A DNA stretch of 64,000 nt from Sapientia aquatica (GCF_004358105.1 NZ_SMYL01000009.1:62001-126000), one strand, 5' to 3'. Positions 20,401-28,894 are shown, counted from the stretch's first letter. The notes: generated from the letters alone by a model not told the origin. Translations and numbers: made by a program.

Positions 20401-20652
20401 GGCGGACGACATGATGCGCTTGACGCCATTGACGGTATTAATCGCTTCTTCGATAGGTTTGGTGAGATCGGTTTCAATCGCTTCGGGCGAGGCACCGGGA
20501 TATTGGACGGAAATAAATAAGGCGGGAATCTCCACGTTGGGCATTTTTTCGACGCCCAGCTTTTGGTAGGAAAACAAACCCAACACCATCAGGCCGACCA
20601 TCACCATCGTGGCAAAAACCGGGTGATTAATACTGACTTTAGTCATCCACAT
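17488..20652 (-). CDS. RND efflux pump inner-membrane permease (HAE family)
   Basis: 1054 residues, normal for an AcrB/MexB/MdtB-like proton-driven transporter. Two repeats each with one plus five transmembrane helices and large periplasmic loops are visible. The proton-relay Asp pair is in LLIDDAIVVREN in TM4. The start ATG 20652 overlaps no gene but follows the adaptor stop by 3 nt and has AAGGGG 6 nt upstream; ATG 20646 is an alternative. The adaptor gene is immediately upstream; no TolC-type outer membrane gene is near, so an unlinked one must be used. Substrate not predictable. Confidence 0.95.
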   Translation of the reverse strand: MWMTKVSINHPVFATMVMVGLMVLGLFSYQKLGVEKMPNVEIPALFISVQYPGASPEAIETDLTKPIEEAINTVNGVKRIMSSAYEGRSNTYIQFNLNVNMDRVVQDVRDKVGAIRPAFPKNAKEPFISRLDGENAQPIISFGITSASRSLRDLSTLTEQIIVKRLQGVPGVGKVDIGGTVARQVLVQLNPAQMMALNVGVDEVVAAIQTNNQDMPAGLITSGGNDKLVRIVGKLKDPRSFGKIIVARRFGNPVLLEQVAEIIDGAREEQSISRINGVRAINLQVVKVQDANIVEVGDAIKDAIQELKKNLPQDVQIQTVFDSASEVKGSLDRVKETIIEGALLTILIVFLFLHSWRSTIITGLTLPISVIATFIALHVFGFTLNFLTLMALSLCIGLLIDDAIVVRENIVRHLAMGKNHLDAARDGTNEIGLAVTATTLAIVAVFVPVAFMDGIMGRFFFQFGVTVAVAVLISLFVSFTLDPMLSSVWQDPIENRFKYLPWLERLMHKVENGIEALHLIYGRILETALHWRKATLAIAFGLFIGSFFLLPFIGTDMMPETDDGFIQLKFKTPVGSSLEYNNSKLLQVEAALSSFKEIQTINTTVGSDGNRNESTVGLKLVDLRTTKRPPKLEIQRAIRERLNRIPGVVLSVGFDKPIYVAILGPDPEKLKEVVGRVMAKMAEIKGITEIENSMTASNPAVTVRVNNELASDLGLTIQQIGDALRPFIAGDTTNHWLAPDGQNYEVNVQLPKSGRQKIADLADLTVASTKLSADGKVMMIPLRQVVEFVPSTSPQVIKRQNLQRRVGIYANVEGRTVGDVGTDVQKLIDTIQLPPGYNFDVGGQTKDMNDSFAAAVSALGIAVIFIYLILASQFGSFLQPLAIMVSLPMSLIGVFSALLITGSTLNIFSMIGFIMLMGLVTKNAILLVDFTNHAQREGANQHDALLQAGQVRLRPIIMTTLAMLFGMLPMAIGVGEGGELQAPMGRAVIGGIITSTLLTLVVVPVAYSYLDTWGKKALRIFKGNHNTSSDSTAVLLKDGLKNADNSSAIKSTVV

Positions 20653-20655
20653 GAC

Positions 20656-21849
20656 TTACCCCTTGGTTGCGGCTGATGTTTTTTTGGCGGCGGGCAAAGT
20701 CACTTTGCTGCCAGGCTTGACCATATCGAGCTGCGAAACAATGACTTGATCGCCTTCTACCAAGCCTTTTTTCACTTCGGCATAACCTTCGTCTTCATTG
20801 CGCAAACCCAACTCGACCGCCTGCGCCACTAAATGATCGTGATCTATTTTATAAACGGTGGGTACGCCACTGACCTGACGCACCGCGATCAGCGGCACCA
20901 AGGTTGTTTTGGTGGATTTTTCTAAGGTGATTTGACCTTTAGCAAACATGCCGCCGCGCAGCACCGCATCGTCATTGAGCACTTCGATGTAGACCATGAA
21001 CGAGCGCGTGCCAGTTTCCGCATTCGGATTGATGCGCACGACTTTGCCCTTAAATTGGCGTGCCGCAAAACCATCGACCGCAAAACTAACCGGCTGGCCT
21101 AATTTAATGCGTGGGATTTCACTGGCGGGAACGGGCGCTTCTAAAATTAATTTCGACAAATTAACTAGCGAGAACAAGGGCGTGTCGGGCGAGACTTTTT
21201 CGCCCGCTTGCACCAAGCGCTTGCTCACGATGCCCGACATCGGCGCACGAATAATCGTGTCGGCTAGCGCAAGACGAGCGACTTCGCGCTGCGACATGGT
21301 CGATTTCAGATTGGCTTGCGCGAGTTGCAGAGCGTTTTCTGAGGTATCGAAGGCATTCTGGGAAATGTATTTTTGCAAAAATAAAGCGTGACTGGATTCG
21401 CGGTTTTTCTTGGCTAACTCTAATTTGGTGGTGGATTCTTCCACCGCCGCGTCTTGCGTGGCTAAACGCGCAGCCAAGTCGGCATTATCGAATTTAGCCA
21501 ACACTTGGCCTTCCGAAACCGCCATACCTTCTTGCACCATAGTTTCGCTGACTACTGCGGTAACTTTGGATTTAACGGTGATGTTGTTTTGTGGGATTAG
21601 GCTGCCTGAGACTAATAAATTCACGTTTAGCTCGCGCTTGATGATAGAGGCGATATCGGTGTCGGCTAATTCGAATACCACCTCACTTTTATTACCTTTT
21701 GGACTCGCGGCAACGCCCGCCTCAGGCGCACTCTTGTATTTCCATAACGCTGCTGCCCCGCCAACCAGCGCGACGGCAATCACCAGCCACAGCCAGGTTT
21801 TACGTTGATTTGGGTAGATGGAAGGAGATTGGGCTTGTTCTGTTCTCAT
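20656..21849 (-). CDS. RND efflux membrane-fusion (adaptor) protein
   Basis: 397 residues of the HlyD/AcrA family. It has an N-terminal membrane anchor (TWLWLVIAVALVGGAAALW), a split lipoyl domain (MVQEGMAVSEGQVLAKFD ... IIRAPMSGIVSKRLVQAGEKV), an alpha-helical hairpin between the two halves and beta-barrel segments. The anchor is an uncleaved helix rather than a lipobox. It forms the periplasmic bridge with the downstream RND permease and is its operon partner. Confidence 0.93.
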   Translation of the reverse strand: MRTEQAQSPSIYPNQRKTWLWLVIAVALVGGAAALWKYKSAPEAGVAASPKGNKSEVVFELADTDIASIIKRELNVNLLVSGSLIPQNNITVKSKVTAVVSETMVQEGMAVSEGQVLAKFDNADLAARLATQDAAVEESTTKLELAKKNRESSHALFLQKYISQNAFDTSENALQLAQANLKSTMSQREVARLALADTIIRAPMSGIVSKRLVQAGEKVSPDTPLFSLVNLSKLILEAPVPASEIPRIKLGQPVSFAVDGFAARQFKGKVVRINPNAETGTRSFMVYIEVLNDDAVLRGGMFAKGQITLEKSTKTTLVPLIAVRQVSGVPTVYKIDHDHLVAQAVELGLRNEDEGYAEVKKGLVEGDQVIVSQLDMVKPGSKVTLPAAKKTSAATKG

Positions 21850-21908
21850 TATTTTGATTTCTAGTTCTAGGTCTATGAAGTGGGCTTAAGACTTGCCTCT
21901 TGGAAAAA

Positions 21909-21924
21909 AGTTCTGCACGGAACT
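21909..21924. promoter_or_regulatory. Possible operator (inverted repeat) in front of RND operon
   Basis: AGTTC-N6-GAACT, a perfect 5-bp dyad, in the divergent region between the efflux operon and pilV. No adjacent regulator gene exists, so this is only a candidate. Confidence 0.25.
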
Positions 21925-22054
21925 GTTTTTATTCAGCAATCTTTAATCAAATTGGGTCAAAAATAGTCACAAACTACACATTTAACTAGAATCAAAAGTT
22001 ATAAAAATGTACACTATATTATTTATTAATTAATATTTCTGGGCTTGGTAAGCG

Positions 22055-22609
22055 ATGCACTGTCAACACAATCACCAATTTTCGACAACAAATCACCGAG
22101 GCTTTAGTTTGATTGAAGTATTGGTTTCGGTATTGGTCTTAGCGATCGGCATCATCGGCACCATTCGGCTGCAAATTCACTCGCTTCAAACCACCCAGCA
22201 ATCTAATTTTTATAGTCAGGCGGTGCAATTAGCCAATGAAATGGCGAACAACATTCGTAGCAATCAATCCACTGATCCCAATGCCAATAATCGCTATCTT
22301 CAAATCAATTACAGCGCCAACGAAGACGCACCGAAATCCAGCGCCAGTTGCTACCAGCGGCGCTGCAACCCTTCCCAATTAGCCGAGGCGACCGTTCACG
22401 AGTGGCTGGCGCATATCCATCAAGCGTTGCCGAACGCGAAAGCCGTTGTTTGCCGCGATGACCAGCCTTGGGATAGCTCAACCCAGCAATTACGATGGGA
22501 ATGCGCAGGTTCCGCTGACGCGGCCATCGTAATTAAGCTCGGTTGGACCGAGCAAGCCGATCAAAACACCCTCGCTAGCCCTAAATTCGCGTTGGCCATA
22601 TCGCCTTAA
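22055..22609 (+). CDS. pilV: Type IV pilus minor pilin PilV
   Basis: 184 residues. The prepilin leader MHCQHNHQFSTTNHRG precedes FSLIEVLVSVLVLAIGIIGTIRLQ, a class III signal with Gly at -1 and Glu at +5. The segment LQTTQQSNFYSQAVQLANEMANNIRSN is typical of PilV. Minor pilins prime pilus assembly in the inner membrane together with PilW, PilX and PilE. First gene of the pilin operon, 11 nt before pilW. Confidence 0.9.
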   Translation: MHCQHNHQFSTTNHRGFSLIEVLVSVLVLAIGIIGTIRLQIHSLQTTQQSNFYSQAVQLANEMANNIRSNQSTDPNANNRYLQINYSANEDAPKSSASCYQRRCNPSQLAEATVHEWLAHIHQALPNAKAVVCRDDQPWDSSTQQLRWECAGSADAAIVIKLGWTEQADQNTLASPKFALAISP

Positions 22610-22620
22610 AAGGAAACGCT

Positions 22621-23547
22621 ATGCGCCTCCCAATATTTTTTTACCGATCAAAGCAACAGGGTTTAACGCTGATTGAAGTCATGATTGCGCTAACGTTGGG
22701 GCTGGTTTTGATCTTAATCGTCACTGGAATTGTCGTACACAGCAAATCAACCCAAGCAGCACAAACCGACCTAGCTGCCATGCAAGACACCGCTCGATTC
22801 GCGCTGGACAATATCAGCCGAAGCGTGAGGCAAGCTGGCTACCTGAACTACGACGAATTGGATACATCGCTGGAATCGAGCGAAGCACGGGACGCCAACG
22901 TCATGGGTTTTGATGCAAAAAGCATGAGCGCCAAGACCGCAAACATTAGCCAACCAATCGCTAGCAGCAACAATTCGAGTGACATCCTAGCGCTGCGCTT
23001 TGAAGGTTCCGGCCAACCAGCAGATGGCTCCATACTCAATTGCGCTGGGTACGCAGAAGCTGCCGAAAATACCCGCGCATGGAGTATTTATTACGTCGCC
23101 AACAGCTCGGGCGAACCGGCCTTATTTTGCAAATACCGCGGAAAAAAAGGCTCGTATGAAAGCATTTCTATCGCGCTAGGCATTGAATCGTTTCAAGTGC
23201 TATACGGAATTAACTTTGGTTCCTCCGGCAATGGCCCGACCGAACAATTTTTAAGCGCAACAGACATTGCAGCACTGGACGCGCACATTAGCCCCAGCGA
23301 ATTAAGTAAGAAAACCCATTGGAAAAAAGTTACCTCAGTAAAGGTTGCCTTGCTAATTAGGGGTAGCAGCAAATCAAGAATGGATGAAGCAACTATCCAC
23401 ACACTTTTTGGACCAACTTATAACAACCAAAACGATGCGGGAACTCAATTGGATGAGGCGAAACTTCCCAAATCCGCTCAAGCTTATTTCCGCAAAATTT
23501 ATAGCACCACCATCGAGCTCAATAATCCGAATTCAAGCGAGCAATAG
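22621..23547 (+). CDS. pilW: Type IV pilus minor pilin PilW
   Basis: 308 residues. Short leader ending in QQG, then LTLIEVMIALTLGLVLILIVTGI with Glu at +5. The segment DTARFALDNISRSVRQAGYL is characteristic of PilW. It is preceded by AAAAGGA, about 8 nt before the ATG, and lies in the pilV-pilW-pilX-pilY1 order typical of betaproteobacteria, except for one inserted gene after it. Confidence 0.9.
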   Translation: MRLPIFFYRSKQQGLTLIEVMIALTLGLVLILIVTGIVVHSKSTQAAQTDLAAMQDTARFALDNISRSVRQAGYLNYDELDTSLESSEARDANVMGFDAKSMSAKTANISQPIASSNNSSDILALRFEGSGQPADGSILNCAGYAEAAENTRAWSIYYVANSSGEPALFCKYRGKKGSYESISIALGIESFQVLYGINFGSSGNGPTEQFLSATDIAALDAHISPSELSKKTHWKKVTSVKVALLIRGSSKSRMDEATIHTLFGPTYNNQNDAGTQLDEAKLPKSAQAYFRKIYSTTIELNNPNSSEQ

Positions 23548-23583
23548 GTGCACCGTTTTACCTGAACCGAAAAGGAGTTAATT

Positions 23584-23964
23584 ATGCATAACGCAGTTTG
23601 GTACCAACTAGAGTGCTTACAAATCCAACGCGCCGTCGGTAATGTTTATCAAAAATTAGGACGGAATTTAGCCGAGGCCGATTACCAACAGGAACTTAGT
23701 GCGGAATTTACTAAGCTAGGCATTCCCTATTCCAACTTTCAGCCATCCGTTTCAGTTGGAAAACAGGCACACAAATTGACTCACTCTTTACCGCATTTCA
23801 TTTGCCACGGCGTAATCGCGGTGAAAATCAAAGTGTTACCGACAACCCAGCACGAACATGTCGCGCGGGTGAGTAACTTTCTCAAAACGTCTAAAAGTCG
23901 TTTGGCGATACTGGCCAATTTTGGTACTCAACCGAATGCGACTATCGAACTAATTACGCGATAA
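23584..23964 (+). CDS. Degenerate GxxExxY-family protein (PD-(D/E)XK-like fold) within the pilin operon
   Basis: 126 residues, with a strong ribosome binding site (AAAGGAG, 6 nt before ATG 23584). The layout matches GxxExxY proteins (PDDEXK_3): a helix with LGRNLAEADYQQELSAEFTKLGI, then strands, then IAVKIKVLPTTQHEHVARVSNFLKTSKSRLAILANFG. The hallmark Gly is Asn here (NLAEADY, 28-34) and the expected EIK core is KIK (81-83), so the nuclease-type acidic residue appears lost. Function is unknown even for canonical members. The assignment rests on pattern recognition, not a search. It is co-oriented between pilW and pilX with short gaps, so co-transcription is likely. Confidence 0.65.
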   Translation: MHNAVWYQLECLQIQRAVGNVYQKLGRNLAEADYQQELSAEFTKLGIPYSNFQPSVSVGKQAHKLTHSLPHFICHGVIAVKIKVLPTTQHEHVARVSNFLKTSKSRLAILANFGTQPNATIELITR

Positions 23965-24018
23965 CAGGCTGGTCGGCTCATCAAATATTCTGCTTATTTC
24001 CCTGTCCACGTTCTTGCT

Positions 24019-24627
24019 ATGGCCACGCTCACAAATCAGTCAAAGTTCCGATCAAGCCGCCAACATGGCGCTGTGCTAATCGTGGCACTTGTCATGTTAG
24101 CGGTGCTTCTCCTACTCGGCACATCACTGGCGAGTATGGCGTGGATCAATGAAAAAGCGGCGCGTAACGACAGAGATCGCATCGTCGCATTTCAAGCCGC
24201 TCAATCAGCACTGGCGGATGCGGAATTGGATATTGAGAATTCCACCCACAGCAGTTCACGCAGCCAAATTTTTTTACCTAGCTCGCCAGAGGGGTTTGCT
24301 GTCGGCTGCAATGCGGGCAATACCAATCGTTACCAAGGCCTCTGCGCGCAGGTTGTCGGTCAGAAACCTGCTTGGCAAACGGTTGAACTTGCAAAAATTG
24401 ACGAGAACTCAGCTTCCGTCGAATTCGGTCGTTTCACCGGCAAGACGATGCCGCATGGCGAAGGACCATTTTCGATTTACCTGCCGCGCTACGTCATTGA
24501 ACTAATACCCGACAATACGCCGGGGCAAACCAGCGCGAGAAAATTTATGTACCGCATTACGGCCATTGGATTTGGTAGTGATGCAGAAACACAGGTTGTA
24601 CTGCAAGCTGTATATAGAAAGATTTAA
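24019..24627 (+). CDS. pilX: Type IV pilus minor pilin PilX
   Basis: 202 residues. Leader ends in QHG, followed by AVLIVALVMLAVLLLLGTSLASMAW, the PilX pattern in which Glu at +5 is absent, as expected for the GspK/PilX type. The next helix (NDRDRIVAFQAAQSALADAELDIE) is typical. The C-terminal region FMYRITAIGFGSDAETQVVLQAVYRK matches PilX. The gene is followed by pilY1 after 2 nt. Confidence 0.85.
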   Translation: MATLTNQSKFRSSRQHGAVLIVALVMLAVLLLLGTSLASMAWINEKAARNDRDRIVAFQAAQSALADAELDIENSTHSSSRSQIFLPSSPEGFAVGCNAGNTNRYQGLCAQVVGQKPAWQTVELAKIDENSASVEFGRFTGKTMPHGEGPFSIYLPRYVIELIPDNTPGQTSARKFMYRITAIGFGSDAETQVVLQAVYRKI

Positions 24628-24629
24628 CT

Positions 24630-26693
24630 ATGCTCGACCTCAATAAGAAAGCGGCATTAGCGCTTTGCATCACTTTAGCCGCATCTATTACCTCAGCCGC
24701 CTCGCCATTTATCGACTTAGCCAAAGAAGCGCTTGATGGACAAGTGAAAATCACCCCAGCGGGAACGCTCAACACTGGAAAAGCATCCTACGTTTTTCAA
24801 ACCAGCGATCAAAGTAGCGATTGGTCAGGGAAATTACACAAACGGATGTTGGTCAATAATGCGGATAATTCCTTTAAGCTTGGGGCGAACCCGAGTTGGG
24901 AAGCGGGTGAATTGCTGACCGAAGCGTACAATCCACGCACCATCGCAACCTACAATTCGGTGACCAATAAAACCGTTTTATTTAACTTAACTAATTTGCC
25001 CCACAAAGATCAGATGGCGCTTAGCGCACTTGCTGGCGGTAGCTTCGATGCTCAATTAGGGGAAAAAAGGATTCGCTATTTGTCCGGTGAGCGCGAACTA
25101 GAACAAAGCGCCTCAACCATCACCATCACCAACACCACATTCCGAAAACGTAGCAGCCTGCTCGGCGATATTGTTCATAGCATTCCTGTTTTAGTTGGCA
25201 AAGCAGGTAACGCCAACGCGGACAAAAAAGCCCAACGCTTTTTAACCAATCAAAGCAGCCGACCAGATGTCGTCTATGTAGGTGCCAACGACGGAATGCT
25301 GCACGCATTTGACGCAGAAAGTGGTTCCGAATTATTCGCCTACATTCCCAGCCCATTAATCGCGAAGTTATCAAAGCTGACTTCCATTAATTATCAACAT
25401 GATGCGTACATGGATGGCAATATCGGTATTCGAGCAGTCCAAATTGATGGCGTTTGGAAAACCGTATTAAGTGCTGGCATGGGAGCCGGAGCAAAAGGAG
25501 TTTTCGCTCTGGATATCAGCATGCCAAACGATTTTATGAATGGACTTGGCGCATTGTTTGAATTTACCGAACAAGACGATGCCGACATTGGGTATATCAC
25601 CTGCGCACCAAGAATAATAAAACTCACCACCAATCGCGGTCGTGAAGCTTATTTCGTAGCCATTCCCAGCGGCTATAACTCATCCAACCGTAACGGAGAT
25701 GCTTTCTTATTTCTACTCTCACTCGATAAAAAATCTTCCGAACCTTGGATGTTGAATCGCAATTATTTCAAGATAAAAGCTGCCAATAGCAATCCACACA
25801 ATGCCAATGCTTTAGCCGCTCCTGCCTTTGCTTTATCCGCACAAGGTGCTGCAAAGTTGGCCTATGCCGGCGATTTGCAGGGCAATCTTTGGCGCTTTGA
25901 TCTTCAAAAAGACCTCGATAAGCCGAATGTAGCTCGCATTATTTTTACCGCCAAAGACCATCAAGGAAACAGTCAACCGATTAGCGCACAACCACTCATC
26001 ACGAACGCTCCGCAAGGCGGGTATCTAGTGCTATTCGGAACCAGTAAATACGTTGAAGCGGCGGACAAAGATCCACAAGCATTCAAAACCAATAGCTTTT
26101 ATGCGGTGCGGGACAGCACCAAAGGAAACGCAGCAATATCGGGGCGGGACGAACTGGCACAGCGGAAGTTGACGCGCACAACAAAGTGGCGCAAAACGGG
26201 CAATACGGTTTCTGGTGCCGCTTTTAATTACGGAGAAAATTCCTCGGATAAAAAAGGCTGGTACATCGACTTTGCCAGCTCCAATAAATCCGGCGAACGC
26301 AGCATTGAGCCAGCCGTGGCAGAACACGGATACGTATTTTTCAACACCCACACACCCGGAACTAATTTACAAGCGCCGAGCAGCAATTCTTATGCCATAA
26401 ATGTGTTGACAGGTTTTTCTGCGAGTCAGGATTCTATTACCGGCTACAGCACGACCAATGTCGTTTTGACTCGACCAATCGTTGTCCTGGATTCTGAAAA
26501 TACTTTCAAAGAAGCCGGCGGCAGAACGGTCAAAAGGACCAATTATTCGGTTATCACCATTGAGCCAAATGCGCGCGGCAATTCAGTTGAAATCATCGAA
26601 TCAGGATCAGTCAGCGCCAGCCGAGCGGGACGACTGAGTTGGCGAGAAATTCAAAACTGGCGCGAGCTAAATTCAATTCAGAATTCAAAATAA
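24630..26693 (+). CDS. pilY1: Short PilY1-like pilus tip/assembly protein
   Basis: 687 residues with a signal peptide (MLDLNKKAALALCITLAASITSAASP). The segment RPDVVYVGANDGMLHAFDAESGSELFAYIP is the hallmark of the PilY1 C-terminal beta-propeller, and AKLAYAGDLQGNLWRFDL fits another blade. Usual PilY1 proteins exceed 1000 residues and carry an N-terminal von Willebrand A-like region; that region is missing here, so this is a propeller-only form. PilY1 with minor pilins promotes pilus extension and adhesion. Tightly packed between pilX and the pilE-like gene. Confidence 0.85.
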   Translation: MLDLNKKAALALCITLAASITSAASPFIDLAKEALDGQVKITPAGTLNTGKASYVFQTSDQSSDWSGKLHKRMLVNNADNSFKLGANPSWEAGELLTEAYNPRTIATYNSVTNKTVLFNLTNLPHKDQMALSALAGGSFDAQLGEKRIRYLSGERELEQSASTITITNTTFRKRSSLLGDIVHSIPVLVGKAGNANADKKAQRFLTNQSSRPDVVYVGANDGMLHAFDAESGSELFAYIPSPLIAKLSKLTSINYQHDAYMDGNIGIRAVQIDGVWKTVLSAGMGAGAKGVFALDISMPNDFMNGLGALFEFTEQDDADIGYITCAPRIIKLTTNRGREAYFVAIPSGYNSSNRNGDAFLFLLSLDKKSSEPWMLNRNYFKIKAANSNPHNANALAAPAFALSAQGAAKLAYAGDLQGNLWRFDLQKDLDKPNVARIIFTAKDHQGNSQPISAQPLITNAPQGGYLVLFGTSKYVEAADKDPQAFKTNSFYAVRDSTKGNAAISGRDELAQRKLTRTTKWRKTGNTVSGAAFNYGENSSDKKGWYIDFASSNKSGERSIEPAVAEHGYVFFNTHTPGTNLQAPSSNSYAINVLTGFSASQDSITGYSTTNVVLTRPIVVLDSENTFKEAGGRTVKRTNYSVITIEPNARGNSVEIIESGSVSASRAGRLSWREIQNWRELNSIQNSK

Positions 26694-26695
26694 GC

Positions 26696-27142
26696 ATGAA
26701 AAAAATAAACAAGCTAACACCGCAAAGCGCAATAACGTTGATCGAGTTAGTGATAGCGCTTGCCTTGCTATCCCTCGTCGCAACGCTTGCCTTTCCGATG
26801 TATCACGACGCAATCTTGAAGGTGCGTCGCACCGAAGCCAAGACCGCCCTATATAACGTTATGCAACAACAAGAACGCTTTTATACCCAGAAGAATAGCT
26901 ATGCCGAGTTCAACAGCGTGAACGATCAGGCGTCGTTTAAAAAATGGTCGGGCGAATCGAAAAGCACGAGTCATTACGAATTATCAGCCCAAGCCTGCCA
27001 TGGAAAAACATTAAAAGAGTGCGTGCAACTTACCGCCACGCCGATAGACTTTAACGATCCAATTTGCGGTGATTTGGTGCTGGATAGCGCTAACAATAAA
27101 TCCTATTCCAAAGGCACCTCACCTAACTCAGCTTGTTGGTGA
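26696..27142 (+). CDS. pilE: PilE-like minor pilin with Ala at the cleavage site
   Basis: 148 residues from ATG 26696 (the longer frame from 26639 overlaps pilY1 and spoils the leader). Leader MKKINKLTPQSA precedes ITLIELVIALALLSLVATLAFPMYHDAILK. Position -1 is Ala instead of the usual Gly, while Glu +5 is kept. The remainder (RRTEAKTALYNVMQQQERFYTQKNSY) is typical of the PilE/minor pilin group, with a Cys pair at the C-terminus (DPICGDLV ... SACW). Likely a minor component primed together with PilVWX. Confidence 0.85.
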   Translation: MKKINKLTPQSAITLIELVIALALLSLVATLAFPMYHDAILKVRRTEAKTALYNVMQQQERFYTQKNSYAEFNSVNDQASFKKWSGESKSTSHYELSAQACHGKTLKECVQLTATPIDFNDPICGDLVLDSANNKSYSKGTSPNSACW

Positions 27143-27145
27143 TTC

Positions 27146-27673
27146 ATGCCTAAAATCGCATCCATCATTAAGCAGCGCGGTGTTAGCTTAGTAGAAATCA
27201 TCGTAACGCTCGCCATCGTTAGCATCTTATTGAGCATCGCGACACCGAGTTTCACCGCATTGATGCGCGAGATTCGCGTGTCAATGCTCGCACACGAAGT
27301 CCAGCGCGGCTTAATGTTGGCCCGATCGGAAGCGATTAAACGCAACGATTTAGTTCGTATGGAAGCGATCGACGGGGACTGGACAAATGGCTGGATGATT
27401 CAAGCGGGCGAAACTATCATCAGCACCCATCGACTTGACGCAACCAAATCCTTAAGCATCACCAGCAAATCGACCGATGGTGGCACCTATTTTGGGTATG
27501 CGGGTAGCGGCAGATCGCGCACCAAAGCCAGCGCATATAGCGCGCAAAGTGGACATATTCGGATTGCCATTGAAGACACAAATCGTCATGTGGTCATTAA
27601 CTTTATTGGCCGCACCCGCATTTGCAAAATAATCAATCCCGACAACGACACCTGCGTTAGTACTGCAAACTAA
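27146..27673 (+). CDS. fimT: FimT/GspH-family pseudopilin
   Basis: 175 residues. Leader ends in KQRG, followed by VSLVEIIVTLAIVSILLSIATPSFTALM with Glu at +5. The central LARSEAIKRNDLVRM and the C-terminal NFIGRTRICKI are typical of FimT/FimU/GspH proteins. FimT can bind DNA in some species. It ends the pilin operon; the following stretch holds several TAACTA repeats before ribD. Confidence 0.85.
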   Translation: MPKIASIIKQRGVSLVEIIVTLAIVSILLSIATPSFTALMREIRVSMLAHEVQRGLMLARSEAIKRNDLVRMEAIDGDWTNGWMIQAGETIISTHRLDATKSLSITSKSTDGGTYFGYAGSGRSRTKASAYSAQSGHIRIAIEDTNRHVVINFIGRTRICKIINPDNDTCVSTAN

Positions 27674-27760
27674 GCCGGTAACTAACTAGCTAACTAAGCA
27701 GCCAACTAGTTCACGATACGGTAAAATTCCGTCCTTTATGACCTAACGTCAAAGCGCAAC

Positions 27761-28861
27761 GTGGAAATTTTATCGGATCAACAAGCAATGCAACTGGCCT
27801 TGGATTGGGCAGAAAAAGGGTTAACTACCACCACACCCAATCCGCGCGTAGGCTGCATTCTGGTTAAAAATAATCAAGTCATTGGCGCTGGATTTACCCA
27901 ACCCGCCGGACAAGCGCACGCCGAAGTGCAAGCACTACGTGACGCACAAAGTCGCGGTAACGATGTGCGCGGCGCAACAGCTTATGTGACGTTGGAGCCG
28001 TGCAGCCATTTTGGTCGCACCCCACCTTGTGCCGATGCATTGATCGAAGCGGGTATTGAGCGCGTTGTCGCTGCGATTCTTGATCCCAATCCTCAAGTTG
28101 CAGGGCGCGGTTTAGCTAAACTTAAAGCAGCCGGTGTCGCGGTGCAATCGCCATTACTCGAAGCGGCCGCCTATGAAATGAATATTGGTTTCTTCAAACG
28201 CATGCGCACAGGATTGCCCTGGGTACGCATGAAAGCCGCCGCCAGCTTGGACGGTAAAACAGCGCTGCACAATAATCAAAGCCAATGGATTACAGGCCCC
28301 GAAGCCCGCGCCGACGGCCACCATTGGCGCGCTCGAGCTTGCGCGATTTTGACCGGCATCGGCACCTTGCTGGAAGACGATCCGCAATTAACAGTGCGCG
28401 CGTTTCCTGTCACGCGCCAACCAAAGCGCATTATTGTGGACAGCAAACTGCAAACCCCAATCACCGCCAAAGCGTTGCAAGACGGCGGCGCGTTGATCGT
28501 TCATGCACAACGCAATCCAGAGCGTGAAGCTGAACTGATTGCCGCCGGCGCCGAATGTGTGTATTTGCCAAACGCGCATGGCAAGGTCGATTTGCCCGAA
28601 TTAATGCGCGAACTGGGTCGGCGTGAAATCAACGAATTACACATCGAAGCTGGCTCCAAACTCAACGGTTCCTTGATCCGTGAAGGCTGCGTTGATGAGT
28701 TATTGGTGTATTTAGCGCCCAGCCTATTGGGCGACGCGCGCGGCATGTTTGAACTACCCGCATTAACCGATTTACGTGACATCCAGCAGCTATCGTTTCA
28801 TCAAGTCACTCAAATTGGCGCTGATATTCGTTTGCTTGCTCGCTTTAAAAAGCACGCTTAA
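27761..28861 (+). CDS. ribD: Bifunctional riboflavin deaminase/reductase RibD
   Basis: 366 residues. Deaminase domain about 1-150 with zinc ligands in HAEVQAL and EPCSHFGRTPPCADAL; reductase domain about 150-366 (VRMKAAASLDGKTA, SQWITGPEARADGH). It converts the pyrimidine released by GTP cyclohydrolase II in two steps of riboflavin synthesis. Start chosen is GTG 27761, because the next ATG (27788) would cut into the first helix; no strong Shine-Dalgarno helps decide. It is followed by ribE 33 nt downstream. Confidence 0.93.
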   Translation: MEILSDQQAMQLALDWAEKGLTTTTPNPRVGCILVKNNQVIGAGFTQPAGQAHAEVQALRDAQSRGNDVRGATAYVTLEPCSHFGRTPPCADALIEAGIERVVAAILDPNPQVAGRGLAKLKAAGVAVQSPLLEAAAYEMNIGFFKRMRTGLPWVRMKAAASLDGKTALHNNQSQWITGPEARADGHHWRARACAILTGIGTLLEDDPQLTVRAFPVTRQPKRIIVDSKLQTPITAKALQDGGALIVHAQRNPEREAELIAAGAECVYLPNAHGKVDLPELMRELGRREINELHIEAGSKLNGSLIREGCVDELLVYLAPSLLGDARGMFELPALTDLRDIQQLSFHQVTQIGADIRLLARFKKHA

Positions 28862-28894
28862 CCCCATTCTATTTTTAACTAAAGGATACTCACT

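Noticed and set aside
22771-23039. CRISPR or repeat array in the AT-rich parts of the pilin operon and phage
   Set aside because: No regularly spaced repeats were found; only short motifs and coding sequence.
27673-27760. FMN riboswitch upstream of ribD
   Set aside because: The interval is under 90 bp, rich in TAACTA repeats, and has no RFN-like conserved segments.
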